Shown here in pieces: positions 31,611-40,899 of a DNA stretch of 64,000 nt; position 1 is the first letter of the stretch; each line of letters begins with the position of its first letter. The notes under the pieces are model-generated. The model made no database searches and had not been told where the DNA came from. It saw nothing but the letters and a program-made list of their open reading frames with translations. Source of the DNA: Caenispirillum bisanense (GTDB lineage Bacteria > Pseudomonadota > Alphaproteobacteria > Rhodospirillales > Rhodospirillaceae); contig NZ_OCNJ01000002.1 in assembly GCF_900230255.1 (NCBI RefSeq), positions 186,001 to 250,000 of the forward strand, given 5' to 3'. A program made the position numbers and the translations under genes.

Positions 31611-33437
31611 CTATTGCGCCGCCGGATAGATCACCTGCGGCGCCAGTTCGGCGTCGTGCACGGTGATGACGCCGTCGCACACCTCCAGCGCCAGCTTGCG
31701 GCGGTGGTAGTTGTCGAGCGCCTTGTGGTGGCCGATGGTGATGAGGGTGCCGGTCGGAAATTCCTCCAGCAGCAGGCGCATCATCTCCTGCTCGCCGCGG
31801 GCGTCGAGGGCATCCGTCGCCTCCTGCAGGAAGATCCACTGCGGCCGGTGCAGCAGCAGGCGGGCGAAGCCGAGGCGCTGCTGCTCAGACGCCGCCAGCA
31901 CCTGCTCCCAGTTCTCGGCGTCGTCGAGGCGCGCCACCAGATGGCCGAGGCCGACGCGGCGCATGGCCGCTTCCACCGTGCCCGGCACCACCATGGCCGG
32001 GTCGCCGGGATAGGTGACGGCGGCGCGCAAGGTGCCGATGGGCAGGTAGGGGCGCTGCGGCATGAAGAAGATGGCGTCGCCCGGCGGCAGGCGCACGCTG
32101 CCCGAGCCCCACGGCCACATGCCGGCCACCACCTTGAACAGCTTCACCGCCGCCCCCGGGTCGCCGGAAATGAGCACCCGGTCGCCGAGCGGGATCTCGG
32201 CTGTCAGGTCGCACAGCACGGGGCGGCCGTCGGGGTTGGTGACGGTCAGGCCGTGGAAGGCGAGCAGCGCCTCGTCGGTCGGTTCCATGACGATGCGCGC
32301 CGTGCCGCCCTCCAGCACCGTGCCGTCGCGCAGGGAATCGAGGGCGTCCTTCAGGCTCTGCACGCGCTCCACCGAGGCGCGCCACTCGGCCACCTTGGCG
32401 AGGTTGTCGATGGGCCACGACAGGGCGCCGACCATCTGCTGGAAGGCCTGCGCCGTCTGCATGAGGATGCCGAGGCTGATGGTGCCGGCGATGTAGCGCG
32501 GCGCCGCCACCAGCACCGGGAAGGCCTGGCTCAGCACCGACCACACGGTGGTGAAGTAGAAGATGGTGCACAGCGCGTTCGTCTGGCGGTCCCAGGCGCG
32601 CCGCAGGTCGGCCCACAGGCCGCCGAAGTGGCGCCGCTCGTCGGCCTCGCCGTGCAGCAGGGAAATGGCGAGGGCGTTCTCGCGCGCATGCACCAGCCCG
32701 AAGCGGAAGTTGGCCTCGTAGGTCTGGCGGCGGTTCACCGCCCGCACCAGCGGCCGGCCGAGCAGCAGGGCGACCGAGGTGCCGATGGCGGCATAGATCA
32801 GCGCGATCCACACCAGATGGCCGGGAATGTAGAACTCCATGCCGTCGATGTGGACCCACGGCGAGCCCGACAGCGTCCACAGGATCTGCGTGAAGCTGAC
32901 CAGCAGCAGCCCCGAATAGGTGAGCGAATGCGCCAGGTCGACGGCGTATTCGGTGGTGATGCGGATGTCCTCGGCGATGCGGCCGTCGGGGTTGTCGTGC
33001 TCGCCGGGCAGGAAGGTCACCAGGTAGTGCCGACCGCCCTGCATCCAGTCTTCCAGCACCCGCTTGGTCAGCCAGGCGCGCCAGCTCACCTGCAGGCGGC
33101 GCTTGGCGCGCAGGTGGGCGGTGGTGATGAGGACGTTGGCGAGGATGATGACGGCGAGCGCCCCGATGAGGCCACCGAACTGGCCGAGCGCCTTCTGCTC
33201 CAGGGCGTCGAACAGGCGCTGCATCCAGATGTTGACGGCGACGGGCACCACCACCTGGCAGACGGTCAGCGCCACCACGAGGCCGGTCAGCGCGAGCGCG
33301 TGCCAGCGGTTCGCGCCGCCCCAGTATCCGCCGGCGAGCCGCACGAATCTGCGCAGGAAGCCTACCGGGCGCTGCGGCTCCTTGACCGGAGTCTGTGGCG
33401 CGTCCGGTGCGGCCGGCCCCACCGCCACCGCATCCAT
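31611..33437 (-). CDS. SbmA/BacA-like ABC transporter with degenerate ATPase domain
   Basis: A 608-residue fused permease-ATPase of the SbmA/BacA/YddA group, which imports peptides or exports/imports very long-chain acyl compounds. The membrane part (about 45-370) has the family stretches FLPGEHDNPDGRIAEDIR and NFRFGLVHARENALAISLL. The ATPase half is damaged at three sites. Walker A is GDPGAAVKLF (from Gly425) with no GK-S/T. Walker B reads IFLQEATDALD, with Gln538 replacing the Asp. The signature is LAASEQQRLGFAR instead of LS-x-GEQQ. The H-loop His remains (ITIGHH). ATP hydrolysis is doubtful; the frame itself is intact. The start at 33437 follows AGGGAGGGAACGAGG. Confidence 0.9.
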   Translation of the reverse strand: MDAVAVGPAAPDAPQTPVKEPQRPVGFLRRFVRLAGGYWGGANRWHALALTGLVVALTVCQVVVPVAVNIWMQRLFDALEQKALGQFGGLIGALAVIILANVLITTAHLRAKRRLQVSWRAWLTKRVLEDWMQGGRHYLVTFLPGEHDNPDGRIAEDIRITTEYAVDLAHSLTYSGLLLVSFTQILWTLSGSPWVHIDGMEFYIPGHLVWIALIYAAIGTSVALLLGRPLVRAVNRRQTYEANFRFGLVHARENALAISLLHGEADERRHFGGLWADLRRAWDRQTNALCTIFYFTTVWSVLSQAFPVLVAAPRYIAGTISLGILMQTAQAFQQMVGALSWPIDNLAKVAEWRASVERVQSLKDALDSLRDGTVLEGGTARIVMEPTDEALLAFHGLTVTNPDGRPVLCDLTAEIPLGDRVLISGDPGAAVKLFKVVAGMWPWGSGSVRLPPGDAIFFMPQRPYLPIGTLRAAVTYPGDPAMVVPGTVEAAMRRVGLGHLVARLDDAENWEQVLAASEQQRLGFARLLLHRPQWIFLQEATDALDARGEQEMMRLLLEEFPTGTLITIGHHKALDNYHRRKLALEVCDGVITVHDAELAPQVIYPAAQ

Positions 33438-33554
33438 TCCTCGTTCCCTCCTTGGCCCGTCCGTCCGTATGGGCGGGCCCTGACCAAAAGGATTATGCGG
33501 TGCCGTGAGGCCGCGCGGAAGAGGGGAAAGAAAACAAAGAAGAAGCGGTGCGCC

Positions 33555-35285
33555 TCAGGCGCTTTTCGGCTTCTGCACCGCCGTCACGGCGTCCACCAGG
33601 GCGGCGTAGTCGTCGCGGCGCCAGCCTTCCAGTTCGGCGGCGGCGTCCTCGGGCGACAGGCCGGTCGCCACCAGCACCTGGGCCGCCAATTGCAGGCTGG
33701 CCTCCAGGGTCTCCGGCACGGTCTGCGAGGCGCCGGCCTTCTTCAGCGCGCTCGACTGCATGAGGTCGCGGGCGCGGGCGTGGATGGTCAGGCGCGGGAA
33801 GTGGTGGCGGATGTGGGCCACGGCGCGCGCCGTCGCCGCCGGGTCGTCGGTGGTCACGACGATGAGGCAGGCGTCGGCGGCGTGGGCGGCGTGCAGCACC
33901 TCCGGCCGGCTGGCGTCGCCGAAGTAGACGTTCATGCCGGCGGCGCGGCCCTGCATGACGCGGTCGAGGTCGCGGTCGAAGGCGATGTAGGGGCGCTTGG
34001 CCGCCTCCAGCAGGCGCGCCACGGTCTGGCCGACGCGGCCGAAGCCGCACAGGATGACGTGGCCTTCGTGGCTGGTCGGCTTGGGCGGCTGCTCGGCCGG
34101 CACCTCGCGCGAGGCCGCGATGCGCCCGGCGATGCGGGCGCCGGCGATGGCGACGAAGGGCGTCGCCGCCATGGACAGCGACACCACCAGGATGAGGAAC
34201 TGCGCCGTCGCCGCCGGCATGGTGCCGACGTTGACCGCATAGGTGAACAGCACGAAGGCGAACTCGCCGCCCTGGGCCAGCAGGAAGGCGCCCTTGACCG
34301 CATCGGGCAGGGCGAGGCCGAAGGCGCGGAACAGCGGCACCAGGATGACGATCTTCACCCCCATCAGCGCCACCACCAGCGCCAGCACCGCCGCCCAGTG
34401 CTCGGCCATCAGGCCGAAGTCGACGGACATGCCGACGGCCATGAAGAACAGCCCGAGCAGCAGGCCGCGGAACGGCTGGATGTCGGCTTCCACCTGATGG
34501 CGGAACTCGCTCTCGGCCAGCAGCAGGCCCGCCAGGAAGGCGCCGAGCGCCATGGACAGGCCGACATGCTCCATGGCCAGCGCCATGCCGAGTACCACCA
34601 GCAGGGCGGTCGCCGTGAACACCTCGGCCGAGCGGGTGGCGGCGATGACGCGGAACAGCGGGCGCATGAGCAGGCGGCCGACCACCACGGCGCCCACCAG
34701 CACCGCCGCCGCCTCGGCCACCGCCACGGCGACGTCGCCGGTCAGGCTCACCTGCGTGTCGGCGAGCAGCGGCGTCAGGGTCAGCAGCAGCGGCACCATC
34801 AGGTCCTGCAGCAGCAGCACGGCGAAGGCGGCCCGGCCGACCACGCTCGCCAGCTCGCCGCGCTCGGCCAGCACCTGCAGGCCCATGGCGGTGGACGACA
34901 GCGCGAGGCCGAGGCCGACCACCACGGCGACCGCCGGGCTGAGGCCGAGCAGCCAGCCGACGCCGCCGATGGCGAGGCCCGACAGCAGCACTTGCAGGCC
35001 GCCCAGGCCGAACACCTGACGGCGCATGATCCACAGGCGGGCTGGCTTCATCTCGATGCCGATGATGAACAGCAGGAAGACCACGCCGAACTCGGCGATG
35101 TGGCGGATCTCGGCGACGTCGCCGATGAGCCCGAGGCCCCATGGCCCGATGGCCGCGCCGGCCGCCAGATATCCGAGGATGGAGCTGAGGCCGACGCGCG
35201 TCGCCAGCGGCACGAACAATGCCGCCGCCGCCATGATCACCAGCAGCTCGAACAGCGCGCCGCCGCCTGTACCCCCGCCTTCCAT
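33555..35285 (-). CDS. Kef-type monovalent cation:proton antiporter with RCK (TrkA-N) domain
   Basis: A 576-residue CPA2-family inner-membrane transporter. About twelve helices cover residues 10-385, with family stretches SSILGYLAAGAAIGPWGLGL, LALSSTAMGLQVL, and FLAGLLLAESEFRHQVEADI. A cytoplasmic nucleotide-binding RCK domain begins at GHVILCGFGRVGQTVARLLE (about residue 408). The proposed role is K+ efflux or exchange controlled by nucleotide or glutathione-type ligands. The start at 35285 follows AGGAGACGG. It is divergent from the carbonic anhydrase gene, so the two may share pH-related control. Confidence 0.92.
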   Translation of the reverse strand: MEGGGTGGGALFELLVIMAAAALFVPLATRVGLSSILGYLAAGAAIGPWGLGLIGDVAEIRHIAEFGVVFLLFIIGIEMKPARLWIMRRQVFGLGGLQVLLSGLAIGGVGWLLGLSPAVAVVVGLGLALSSTAMGLQVLAERGELASVVGRAAFAVLLLQDLMVPLLLTLTPLLADTQVSLTGDVAVAVAEAAAVLVGAVVVGRLLMRPLFRVIAATRSAEVFTATALLVVLGMALAMEHVGLSMALGAFLAGLLLAESEFRHQVEADIQPFRGLLLGLFFMAVGMSVDFGLMAEHWAAVLALVVALMGVKIVILVPLFRAFGLALPDAVKGAFLLAQGGEFAFVLFTYAVNVGTMPAATAQFLILVVSLSMAATPFVAIAGARIAGRIAASREVPAEQPPKPTSHEGHVILCGFGRVGQTVARLLEAAKRPYIAFDRDLDRVMQGRAAGMNVYFGDASRPEVLHAAHAADACLIVVTTDDPAATARAVAHIRHHFPRLTIHARARDLMQSSALKKAGASQTVPETLEASLQLAAQVLVATGLSPEDAAAELEGWRRDDYAALVDAVTAVQKPKSA

Positions 35286-35414
35286 CCGGCTCCGTCTCCT
35301 GTTGTCGCCCGTCGTGATATCAAACACTTGCGAACGCGGCCACTGTTCCGCGCGTCCAGGATGTGCCCATAATGGCACGCGACGCGCCTGGAAAGGGAAA
35401 AGACGGAGACAACC

Positions 35415-36200
35415 ATGCAGAGGCGCCGGTTTCTCGCGCATGCCGCCGCGCTGGCGGCCTGTCCCCTGTGCGCCGCCGCCGCGGGTGCGGCGCGGGCCGC
35501 CGAAGGGGCCGGCCCGGCGTGGGCCTACGAGGGCGCGCGCGGCCCCGCCGCCTGGGGCGGCCTGGCACCGTCCTACGGCGCTTGCGGCAGCGGTGAGCGG
35601 CAGAGCCCCGTCGATCTCGGCAACGCCACCCCGGCCATGCTGGCGACCCCCGACGTCGACTGGCCGGCCATGCCGCTGGTGATGGCCAATACCGGCCACA
35701 CCATCGTCGTCGACGCCACCGCCTACGCCACCATGGGCCTCGGCGCCGACGGCCAGGACTGGCGGCTGAAGTCGTTCCACTTCCACCACCCGAGCGAACA
35801 CACCGTCGAAGGCCGCGCCTTCCCGCTGGAGATCCACTTCGTGCACGAGGATGCGGAAGGCGGCCGCGGCCTCGCCGTCGCCGGCATCTTCGTGCGGTCG
35901 GGCAGCTTCAACCCGACGCTCGAGACCATCTTCTCGGCCATGCCGCGCGAGCCCGGCCTGCGCGTTACGCTCGACACCCTGGTGACCCCGGCGCTGCTGC
36001 TGCCCGAGCAGCGCGAGACCTGGCGATACCACGGATCGCTTACCACGCCGCCGTGCACCGAATCGGTCCGATGGGTGGTGTACACTCAGCCCATCGAGGC
36101 GGCGGCGGAGCAGATCCAGGCCTTCGCCGGGCTGTTCCCCATGAACGCCCGGCCGGTCCAGCCCCTCGGCCGCCGTCACCTGCTGCTCGACTTCTTCTGA
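35415..36200 (+). CDS. periplasmic alpha-type carbonic anhydrase
   Basis: A 261-residue alpha-class carbonic anhydrase that interconverts CO2 and bicarbonate. The leader QRRRFLAHAAALAACPLCAA looks like a twin-arginine signal with cleavage around residue 27. Zinc ligands are in FHFHHPSEHTVEG (two His) and LEIHFVHED (third His). RQSPVDL and TTPPCTE are the conserved substrate-pocket segments. Two cysteines (YGACGSG and PPCTE) could form the usual disulphide. It is followed 20 bp downstream by a lipoprotein gene and is divergent from the Kef-like antiporter. Confidence 0.94.
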   Translation: MQRRRFLAHAAALAACPLCAAAAGAARAAEGAGPAWAYEGARGPAAWGGLAPSYGACGSGERQSPVDLGNATPAMLATPDVDWPAMPLVMANTGHTIVVDATAYATMGLGADGQDWRLKSFHFHHPSEHTVEGRAFPLEIHFVHEDAEGGRGLAVAGIFVRSGSFNPTLETIFSAMPREPGLRVTLDTLVTPALLLPEQRETWRYHGSLTTPPCTESVRWVVYTQPIEAAAEQIQAFAGLFPMNARPVQPLGRRHLLLDFF

Positions 36201-36220
36201 TCCCGAGGCCCCTGCCGCGC

Positions 36221-37129
36221 ATGCCCGCTCTGCCCCGTCTGCCCGTCGCCTTCGCCGCCTGTGCCCTGCTCGCCGCCTGCGCCCAGACCATGGACGCGCC
36301 GCCGGCGCCGCTGGCGGGCACCTGGCTGGTGGACGGCGTCTACGACAGCGGCACGCGGCTGCCGACCGAGGCGGAGCGCCAGGTGCTGCGGCATCAGGCC
36401 ATGCGGGTGACGGCGGACCAGATCACCGACCCGCTCGGCCGCAACTGCCCCGACCCGACCTACGAGGTGCGCGGCACCACCGCCGCCGACTGGTTCGGCT
36501 TCGGTGGCTCGTGGCTGGAGCGCCGCGGGCCGGACGTGCCGCTGACGGCCGTGACCGTGCTGTGCGGCGGCCGCGCCTTCGACGGTTACGCCCTGCGCGA
36601 GGACGGTGCCCTGGTCGGACGCTACAAGGACGCCTATCTGGTGCTGCGCCGCGAGGACGACCCGCGCGTCGCCGAGCGCCTGCCGGCCATCGAGCAGGCG
36701 CGCTACAACCGCGTCATCTCGCCCGGCGCCGCCGCTGCCGCGCCCGCGCCGGTGGTCCGCGAGGCGACGGAGCAACGGCGCGAAGCCCCCCAACAGTCCG
36801 CCGCCGCCGTGCCGCCGCCCGAGGTGCTCGGCCCGACCCGCGCCGACCTGGCCGCCCGCGAGAAGGCGACCGCCGCCGCCCCGGCCGCGGGTGGGCCTGC
36901 CGTGCACCTCGCGTCCCTGCGCGACGACGCGGGCGCCGCCGCGGAATGGGCCTCCCTGCAGGACCGCGTGCCGCGCCTGCGCGACTGGGCGGTGCGCTTC
37001 GAGCCGGTGGAGATCGCCGGCAAGGGGCGCTTCGTGCGCGTCCTCGCCGTGCCGCCGGACGGCGTCGACGCCGCCGCCGCTTGCCGGGCGCTGGAAAAGG
37101 ACGGGCAATACTGCCGGGTGCGGAAGTAG
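36221..37129 (+). CDS. SPOR-domain lipoprotein
   Basis: A 302-residue envelope protein. The N-terminus has a lipobox (ALLAAC, Cys near residue 20) after a short hydrophobic leader. A first domain (about 30-150) with paired cysteines (GRNCPDPTYE and TVLCGGRAFDGY) is of unknown type. An Ala/Pro-rich linker leads to a C-terminal SPOR-like domain (about 225-302, VHLASLRDDAGAAAEWASL, ending CRALEKDGQYCRVRK), which in other proteins binds denuded peptidoglycan at division sites. The start at 36221 is chosen for the signal peptide; an upstream in-frame extension would overlap the carbonic anhydrase gene. Confidence 0.78.
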   Translation: MPALPRLPVAFAACALLAACAQTMDAPPAPLAGTWLVDGVYDSGTRLPTEAERQVLRHQAMRVTADQITDPLGRNCPDPTYEVRGTTAADWFGFGGSWLERRGPDVPLTAVTVLCGGRAFDGYALREDGALVGRYKDAYLVLRREDDPRVAERLPAIEQARYNRVISPGAAAAAPAPVVREATEQRREAPQQSAAAVPPPEVLGPTRADLAAREKATAAAPAAGGPAVHLASLRDDAGAAAEWASLQDRVPRLRDWAVRFEPVEIAGKGRFVRVLAVPPDGVDAAAACRALEKDGQYCRVRK

Positions 37130-37142
37130 GCGGCGCGCCGCC

Positions 37143-38990
37143 TCAGCCTTCCATCGCGCGCCGCCGTCGCCGCCCGAGGCGCAGCTTGAGCCGGGTGCCG
37201 GCGTCGCGCACCCGCGCCAGCGGCGCCACCAGCCGCGCCAGCCACGCCGGCAGCAGCAGGCGCCGCGCCGGCACCGGCGCCAGGCCGAGGCCGAGGGAGC
37301 GGATCTCCCCCTCGTCGTCCAGTTCGCGCACGATGATCTCGGCGGCCCCCATGGGGATGCGGTCGCCGGGCGTGGCGCGGCCGTCGAACACCAGCTCGAA
37401 GGTTTCCGCCAGGGTGCGGGTGGGGTCGAGGCCGGGCGGCGTCGGCAGGCCGTAGAGGGCGGCGACGCCGTCGATGGTCGCGTCGGGGCTCAGCGGGAAA
37501 TCGCCGAAGAAGGCGGTGTCCGACAGGTCCGGCCCGTCGGGGCGGGCGAACAGGCGGTCGAGCAGCGGCACGTAGCGCGGGTTGATGAACACGTAGACGT
37601 AGTCGCCCAGGCGCAGCGCGCCCGCCTGCCGCCATGGCAGCGAGCGGCCGTCGCGCACCACCAGGGCCGGGCGGGCCCAGCGCGGCACCCGTTCGCCCTC
37701 GGTGACGGCGGCGTGCTCGGTGATGCGGTAGATGACCAGCTCGTGTCCGGCGCGGTCGGGCAGTTCCAGCTCGAAGCGCTCCACCAGGCCCGAGCGCGAC
37801 GGTACCAGCATGCCCAGGCGGTGCGCCACGGCGCGCACCGACCAGCCCTGCACCACCAGGCTCACCAGCACGATGATGAAGGCGGTATTGAACAGCGTCT
37901 GGCCGTCCTCGATGCCCGCCACCATGGGCACGATGGCGAGCAGGATGGAGACGGCGCCCCGCAGGCCCACCCAACTGGCGAACAGGGTCTCGCGCGCCGT
38001 GAAGCGGAAGGGCAGCAGCACCAGCCACACCGCCAGCGGCCGCGCCGCAACGATGAGGAACACCGCCAGCGCCACCGCCGGCCACGCCACGGCGCCGAAG
38101 GAGGACGGCGTCGCCAGCAGGCCGAGGGTGAGGAACATGACGATCTGCGCCAGCCACGTCATGCCGGCCTGGAAGCGCTTCAGCATGGCGGCCTGCGGCA
38201 GGGTGTCGTTGCCCGCCGTCACGCCGGCGACGTAGACCGCCAGAAAGCCCGAGCCGCCGACCACGCTGACCAGCCCGAACAAGGTCAGCGCCAGCGACAG
38301 CACGGTCAGCGGCGACAGCATGGCGTCGAGCCGCACCCGCCGCATGACGAAGACGATGGCCTTGCCGCCGGCGAAGCCGCACACGAGGCCGAGGCCCAGC
38401 TGCTGCACCACCGTCAGCGCCACCTCGGGCCCGAGATCCCCGAGGCCGATGCCGGCCGCCGCCATGTCGGCGAGCAGGATGGTGAGGAACACCGCCATGG
38501 GGTCGTTGGAGCCCGACTCGATCTCGAGCGTCGAGCGTACCCGGTCGCGCAGCTTCATGCCGCCGACCCGCAGCAGGAAGAACACGGCGGCGGCGTCGGT
38601 GGACGACACGATGGCGCCGAGCAGCAGCGCCTGGATCCAGTCGAGCCCCATGAGCAGCCGTGCCGCCACGCCGACCAAGCCGGCGGTCAGCAGCACGCCG
38701 ACCGTCGCCAGCGCCAGCGCCGGCCCGGCGGCGAGCCGGAAGCTCTTCAGCGGCGTGCCGAAGCCCGAGTCGAACAGGATCACGGCGAGCGCCAGCGACC
38801 CGACGAAATAGGCCGCGGGGGCGTCGTCGAACTCGATGCCGATGAGCCCGTCCTCGCCGGCCGCCAGCCCCATGAGCAGGAACACGAGCAGCAGCGGCGC
38901 GCCGACGCGCATGGACAGCAGGCTCGTGAAGATGCTGAGGGTGATGAGCCCGGCGCCGAACAGAATCGCGATGTTGACGGCGTCGAGCAC
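37143..38990 (-). CDS. potassium/proton antiporter, NhaP2/CvrA type
   Basis: A 615-residue CPA1-family antiporter. The membrane part (about 1-390) contains LILFDSGFGTPLKSF-like sequence (AVILFDSGFGTPLKSF), SSTDAAAVFFLLR and the catalytic-type ESGSNDPMAVFLT. GLRGAVSILLAIVP is the conserved late helix. The C-terminal cytoplasmic part (about 400-600) has a TrkA-C-like segment (LRLGDYVYVFINPRYVPLLD) and a CvrA-type tail, as in K+/H+ antiporters. The start is GTG at 38990 behind AGGAG. Downstream of, and on the same strand as, the SLC13-like gene (84-bp gap), so possibly co-transcribed. Confidence 0.9.
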   Translation of the reverse strand: MLDAVNIAILFGAGLITLSIFTSLLSMRVGAPLLLVFLLMGLAAGEDGLIGIEFDDAPAAYFVGSLALAVILFDSGFGTPLKSFRLAAGPALALATVGVLLTAGLVGVAARLLMGLDWIQALLLGAIVSSTDAAAVFFLLRVGGMKLRDRVRSTLEIESGSNDPMAVFLTILLADMAAAGIGLGDLGPEVALTVVQQLGLGLVCGFAGGKAIVFVMRRVRLDAMLSPLTVLSLALTLFGLVSVVGGSGFLAVYVAGVTAGNDTLPQAAMLKRFQAGMTWLAQIVMFLTLGLLATPSSFGAVAWPAVALAVFLIVAARPLAVWLVLLPFRFTARETLFASWVGLRGAVSILLAIVPMVAGIEDGQTLFNTAFIIVLVSLVVQGWSVRAVAHRLGMLVPSRSGLVERFELELPDRAGHELVIYRITEHAAVTEGERVPRWARPALVVRDGRSLPWRQAGALRLGDYVYVFINPRYVPLLDRLFARPDGPDLSDTAFFGDFPLSPDATIDGVAALYGLPTPPGLDPTRTLAETFELVFDGRATPGDRIPMGAAEIIVRELDDEGEIRSLGLGLAPVPARRLLLPAWLARLVAPLARVRDAGTRLKLRLGRRRRRAMEG

Positions 38991-39074
38991 GGGCGGCGGA
39001 CTCCTGGCGGGCGGTGGGAAGGGGGCGGCGGCGGGAGAGTCTTATATGGCCCCCGCCGCGCGCCCTTACAACGC

Positions 39075-40856
39075 TCAGAACGGCCAGAAGTGGGGGATGA
39101 GCAGGATGCCGGCGGCGCCGACGATCAGGTTCATGGGCACGCCGATGCGCAGGAAGTCGGCGAACTTGTAGCCGCCGGCGCCGTAGACCAGCGTGTTGGT
39201 CTGGTAACCGATGGGCGTGGCGAAGCTGGCCGAGGCGGCGAACATCACCGCCACCACGAAGGGCCGCGGGTCGACGCCCAACTGCTCGGCGATGCCGATG
39301 ACGATGGGCGTGATGAGCACGGCGATGGCGTTGTTGGACACCATCTCGGTGAACAGCGACGTCAGGGCGTAGACCACGGCCAGCACCATCCACGGCGACA
39401 TGTGGCCGACGACCGCCATGACTCCGTCGACGATCCACGCCATGGCGCCCGTCGTCTCCATGGTGCGGCTGACGGCCAGCATGCCGAAGATCATCACCAG
39501 GATGCGCCAGTCGATGGAGCGATAGGCCTCGTCGGGGTCGATGCAGCGCGTCAGGATCACCGCGGCGACGGCGATGACCGCCAGGCTGACGATGGGCAGC
39601 ACCTCCATGGCCGCCAGGGCCATCACCGCCAGCACGGCGGCCAGCACCACCGGTGCCTTGCGGCGGCGGTAGGGCAGTTCCTGCGGCTCGGTCAGGTTGA
39701 CGATGCCCTGTTCCTCGGACAGGCGGCGCACGTCCTCGGCCGCGCCTTCCATCAGCAGGGTGTCGCCGACCCGCAGGGCGACCGATTCGAGCTTGGCGCC
39801 GATGTTCTCGCCGCGCCGGTGCATGGCGAGCGGATAGACGCCGTAGCGGCGGCGCAGGCGCAGGTGACGCAGCGTCTTGCCCAGCATGGGGCTTTCCGGC
39901 GCCACCAGGCCCTCCACCACCATGGTCTGGCGGCTGCCCACGGGTTCCACCGCGTGGGGGTCGTGGAAGGTGACGGCGCTGTCCTCGCGCAGCGACATGA
40001 CCTCGTGCACCGGCGTCTTCACCAGCACGCGGTCGCCCGCCTCCAGCAGCACGTCGTCGAGGTCGCGGCGCAGCGACTCGTCGCCGCGGATGACGTCCAC
40101 CAGCCGCCGGTCGTGGCGGGTGAAGACGGCGCTGTCGCGCGGGCGCGTGCCGATGAGCGGCGAGCCCTCGGGGATGATGACTTCCGTCAGGAAGCGCGGC
40201 CGCTGGTCGCCGGCCAGCATGTTGGAGACCGTGGAGCGGTCGGGCAGCAGCCGGTGGCCCACCAGCACCAGGTAGAGCAGGCCCACCAGCGCCAGGACGA
40301 GGCCGGGCAGGGTGATCTCGAACATGCCGAAGGGTTCGAGCCCGCGCTCGCGCGCCACGCCGTCCACCAGCAGGTTGGTGGAGGTGCCGATCAGGGTCGT
40401 CGTACCGCCCAGGATGGCGGCGTAGGACAGCGGGATCAGATAGCGCGACGGCGCATGGCCGAGCCGCCCGGCCAGCTTGATCACCACCGGGATCAGCACG
40501 ATGACCACCGGCGTGTTGTTCACGAAGGCCGACACCGTCACCACCACCACGATGACGGCGGCCAGCGCCAGGCTCGGCTGGCGCTTGGCGACCGAGGAGA
40601 CAGCCTCGCCGAAGGCCTCGATGGCGCCGGTCCGCATGAGCGCGCCCGACAGGATGAACATGGCCGCCACCGTGATGGGGGCGGCGTTGGAGAACACGTC
40701 CAGCAGTTCCCCGACCGGCAGGATGCCCGTGGCGAGCAGCGCCGCCACCGCCCCGAGCACCACGGAATCGGGCGGGAAGCGCTCGCTGACGAAGGCGACG
40801 AACACCGCCACCAGCAGGGCGATGACGAACAGCGCCGAGGGGTCGGGAAGGGTCAT
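39075..40856 (-). CDS. SLC13/DASS-family permease with two RCK-C domains
   Basis: A 593-residue divalent-anion:sodium symporter family protein. Two membrane halves with the family signatures (SAFVNNTPVVIVLIPVV and GTTTLIGTSTNLLVDG; later MVSNNAIAVLITPIVIG and ASFATPIGYQTNTLVYG) flank a cytoplasmic insert of two TrkA-C domains (about 210-400). Such proteins are often annotated as sulphate or dicarboxylate transporters; the substrate is not readable. The start at 40856 was chosen because the upstream in-frame codons are basic and unlike the family. It is 43 bp downstream of the CHASE4 kinase gene. Confidence 0.9.
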   Translation of the reverse strand: MTLPDPSALFVIALLVAVFVAFVSERFPPDSVVLGAVAALLATGILPVGELLDVFSNAAPITVAAMFILSGALMRTGAIEAFGEAVSSVAKRQPSLALAAVIVVVVTVSAFVNNTPVVIVLIPVVIKLAGRLGHAPSRYLIPLSYAAILGGTTTLIGTSTNLLVDGVARERGLEPFGMFEITLPGLVLALVGLLYLVLVGHRLLPDRSTVSNMLAGDQRPRFLTEVIIPEGSPLIGTRPRDSAVFTRHDRRLVDVIRGDESLRRDLDDVLLEAGDRVLVKTPVHEVMSLREDSAVTFHDPHAVEPVGSRQTMVVEGLVAPESPMLGKTLRHLRLRRRYGVYPLAMHRRGENIGAKLESVALRVGDTLLMEGAAEDVRRLSEEQGIVNLTEPQELPYRRRKAPVVLAAVLAVMALAAMEVLPIVSLAVIAVAAVILTRCIDPDEAYRSIDWRILVMIFGMLAVSRTMETTGAMAWIVDGVMAVVGHMSPWMVLAVVYALTSLFTEMVSNNAIAVLITPIVIGIAEQLGVDPRPFVVAVMFAASASFATPIGYQTNTLVYGAGGYKFADFLRIGVPMNLIVGAAGILLIPHFWPF

Positions 40857-40899
40857 GGAGCGGCGGATCGTCCCGGCACAGTGGGCGAAAGGTGCTCGA

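Noticed and set aside
31314-35372. Frame of about 1350 codons on the plus strand over the ABC and Kef genes
   Set aside because: It starts inside the second bacterioferritin gene out of frame and is antisense to two well-conserved genes; composition is repetitive His/Gln/Arg.
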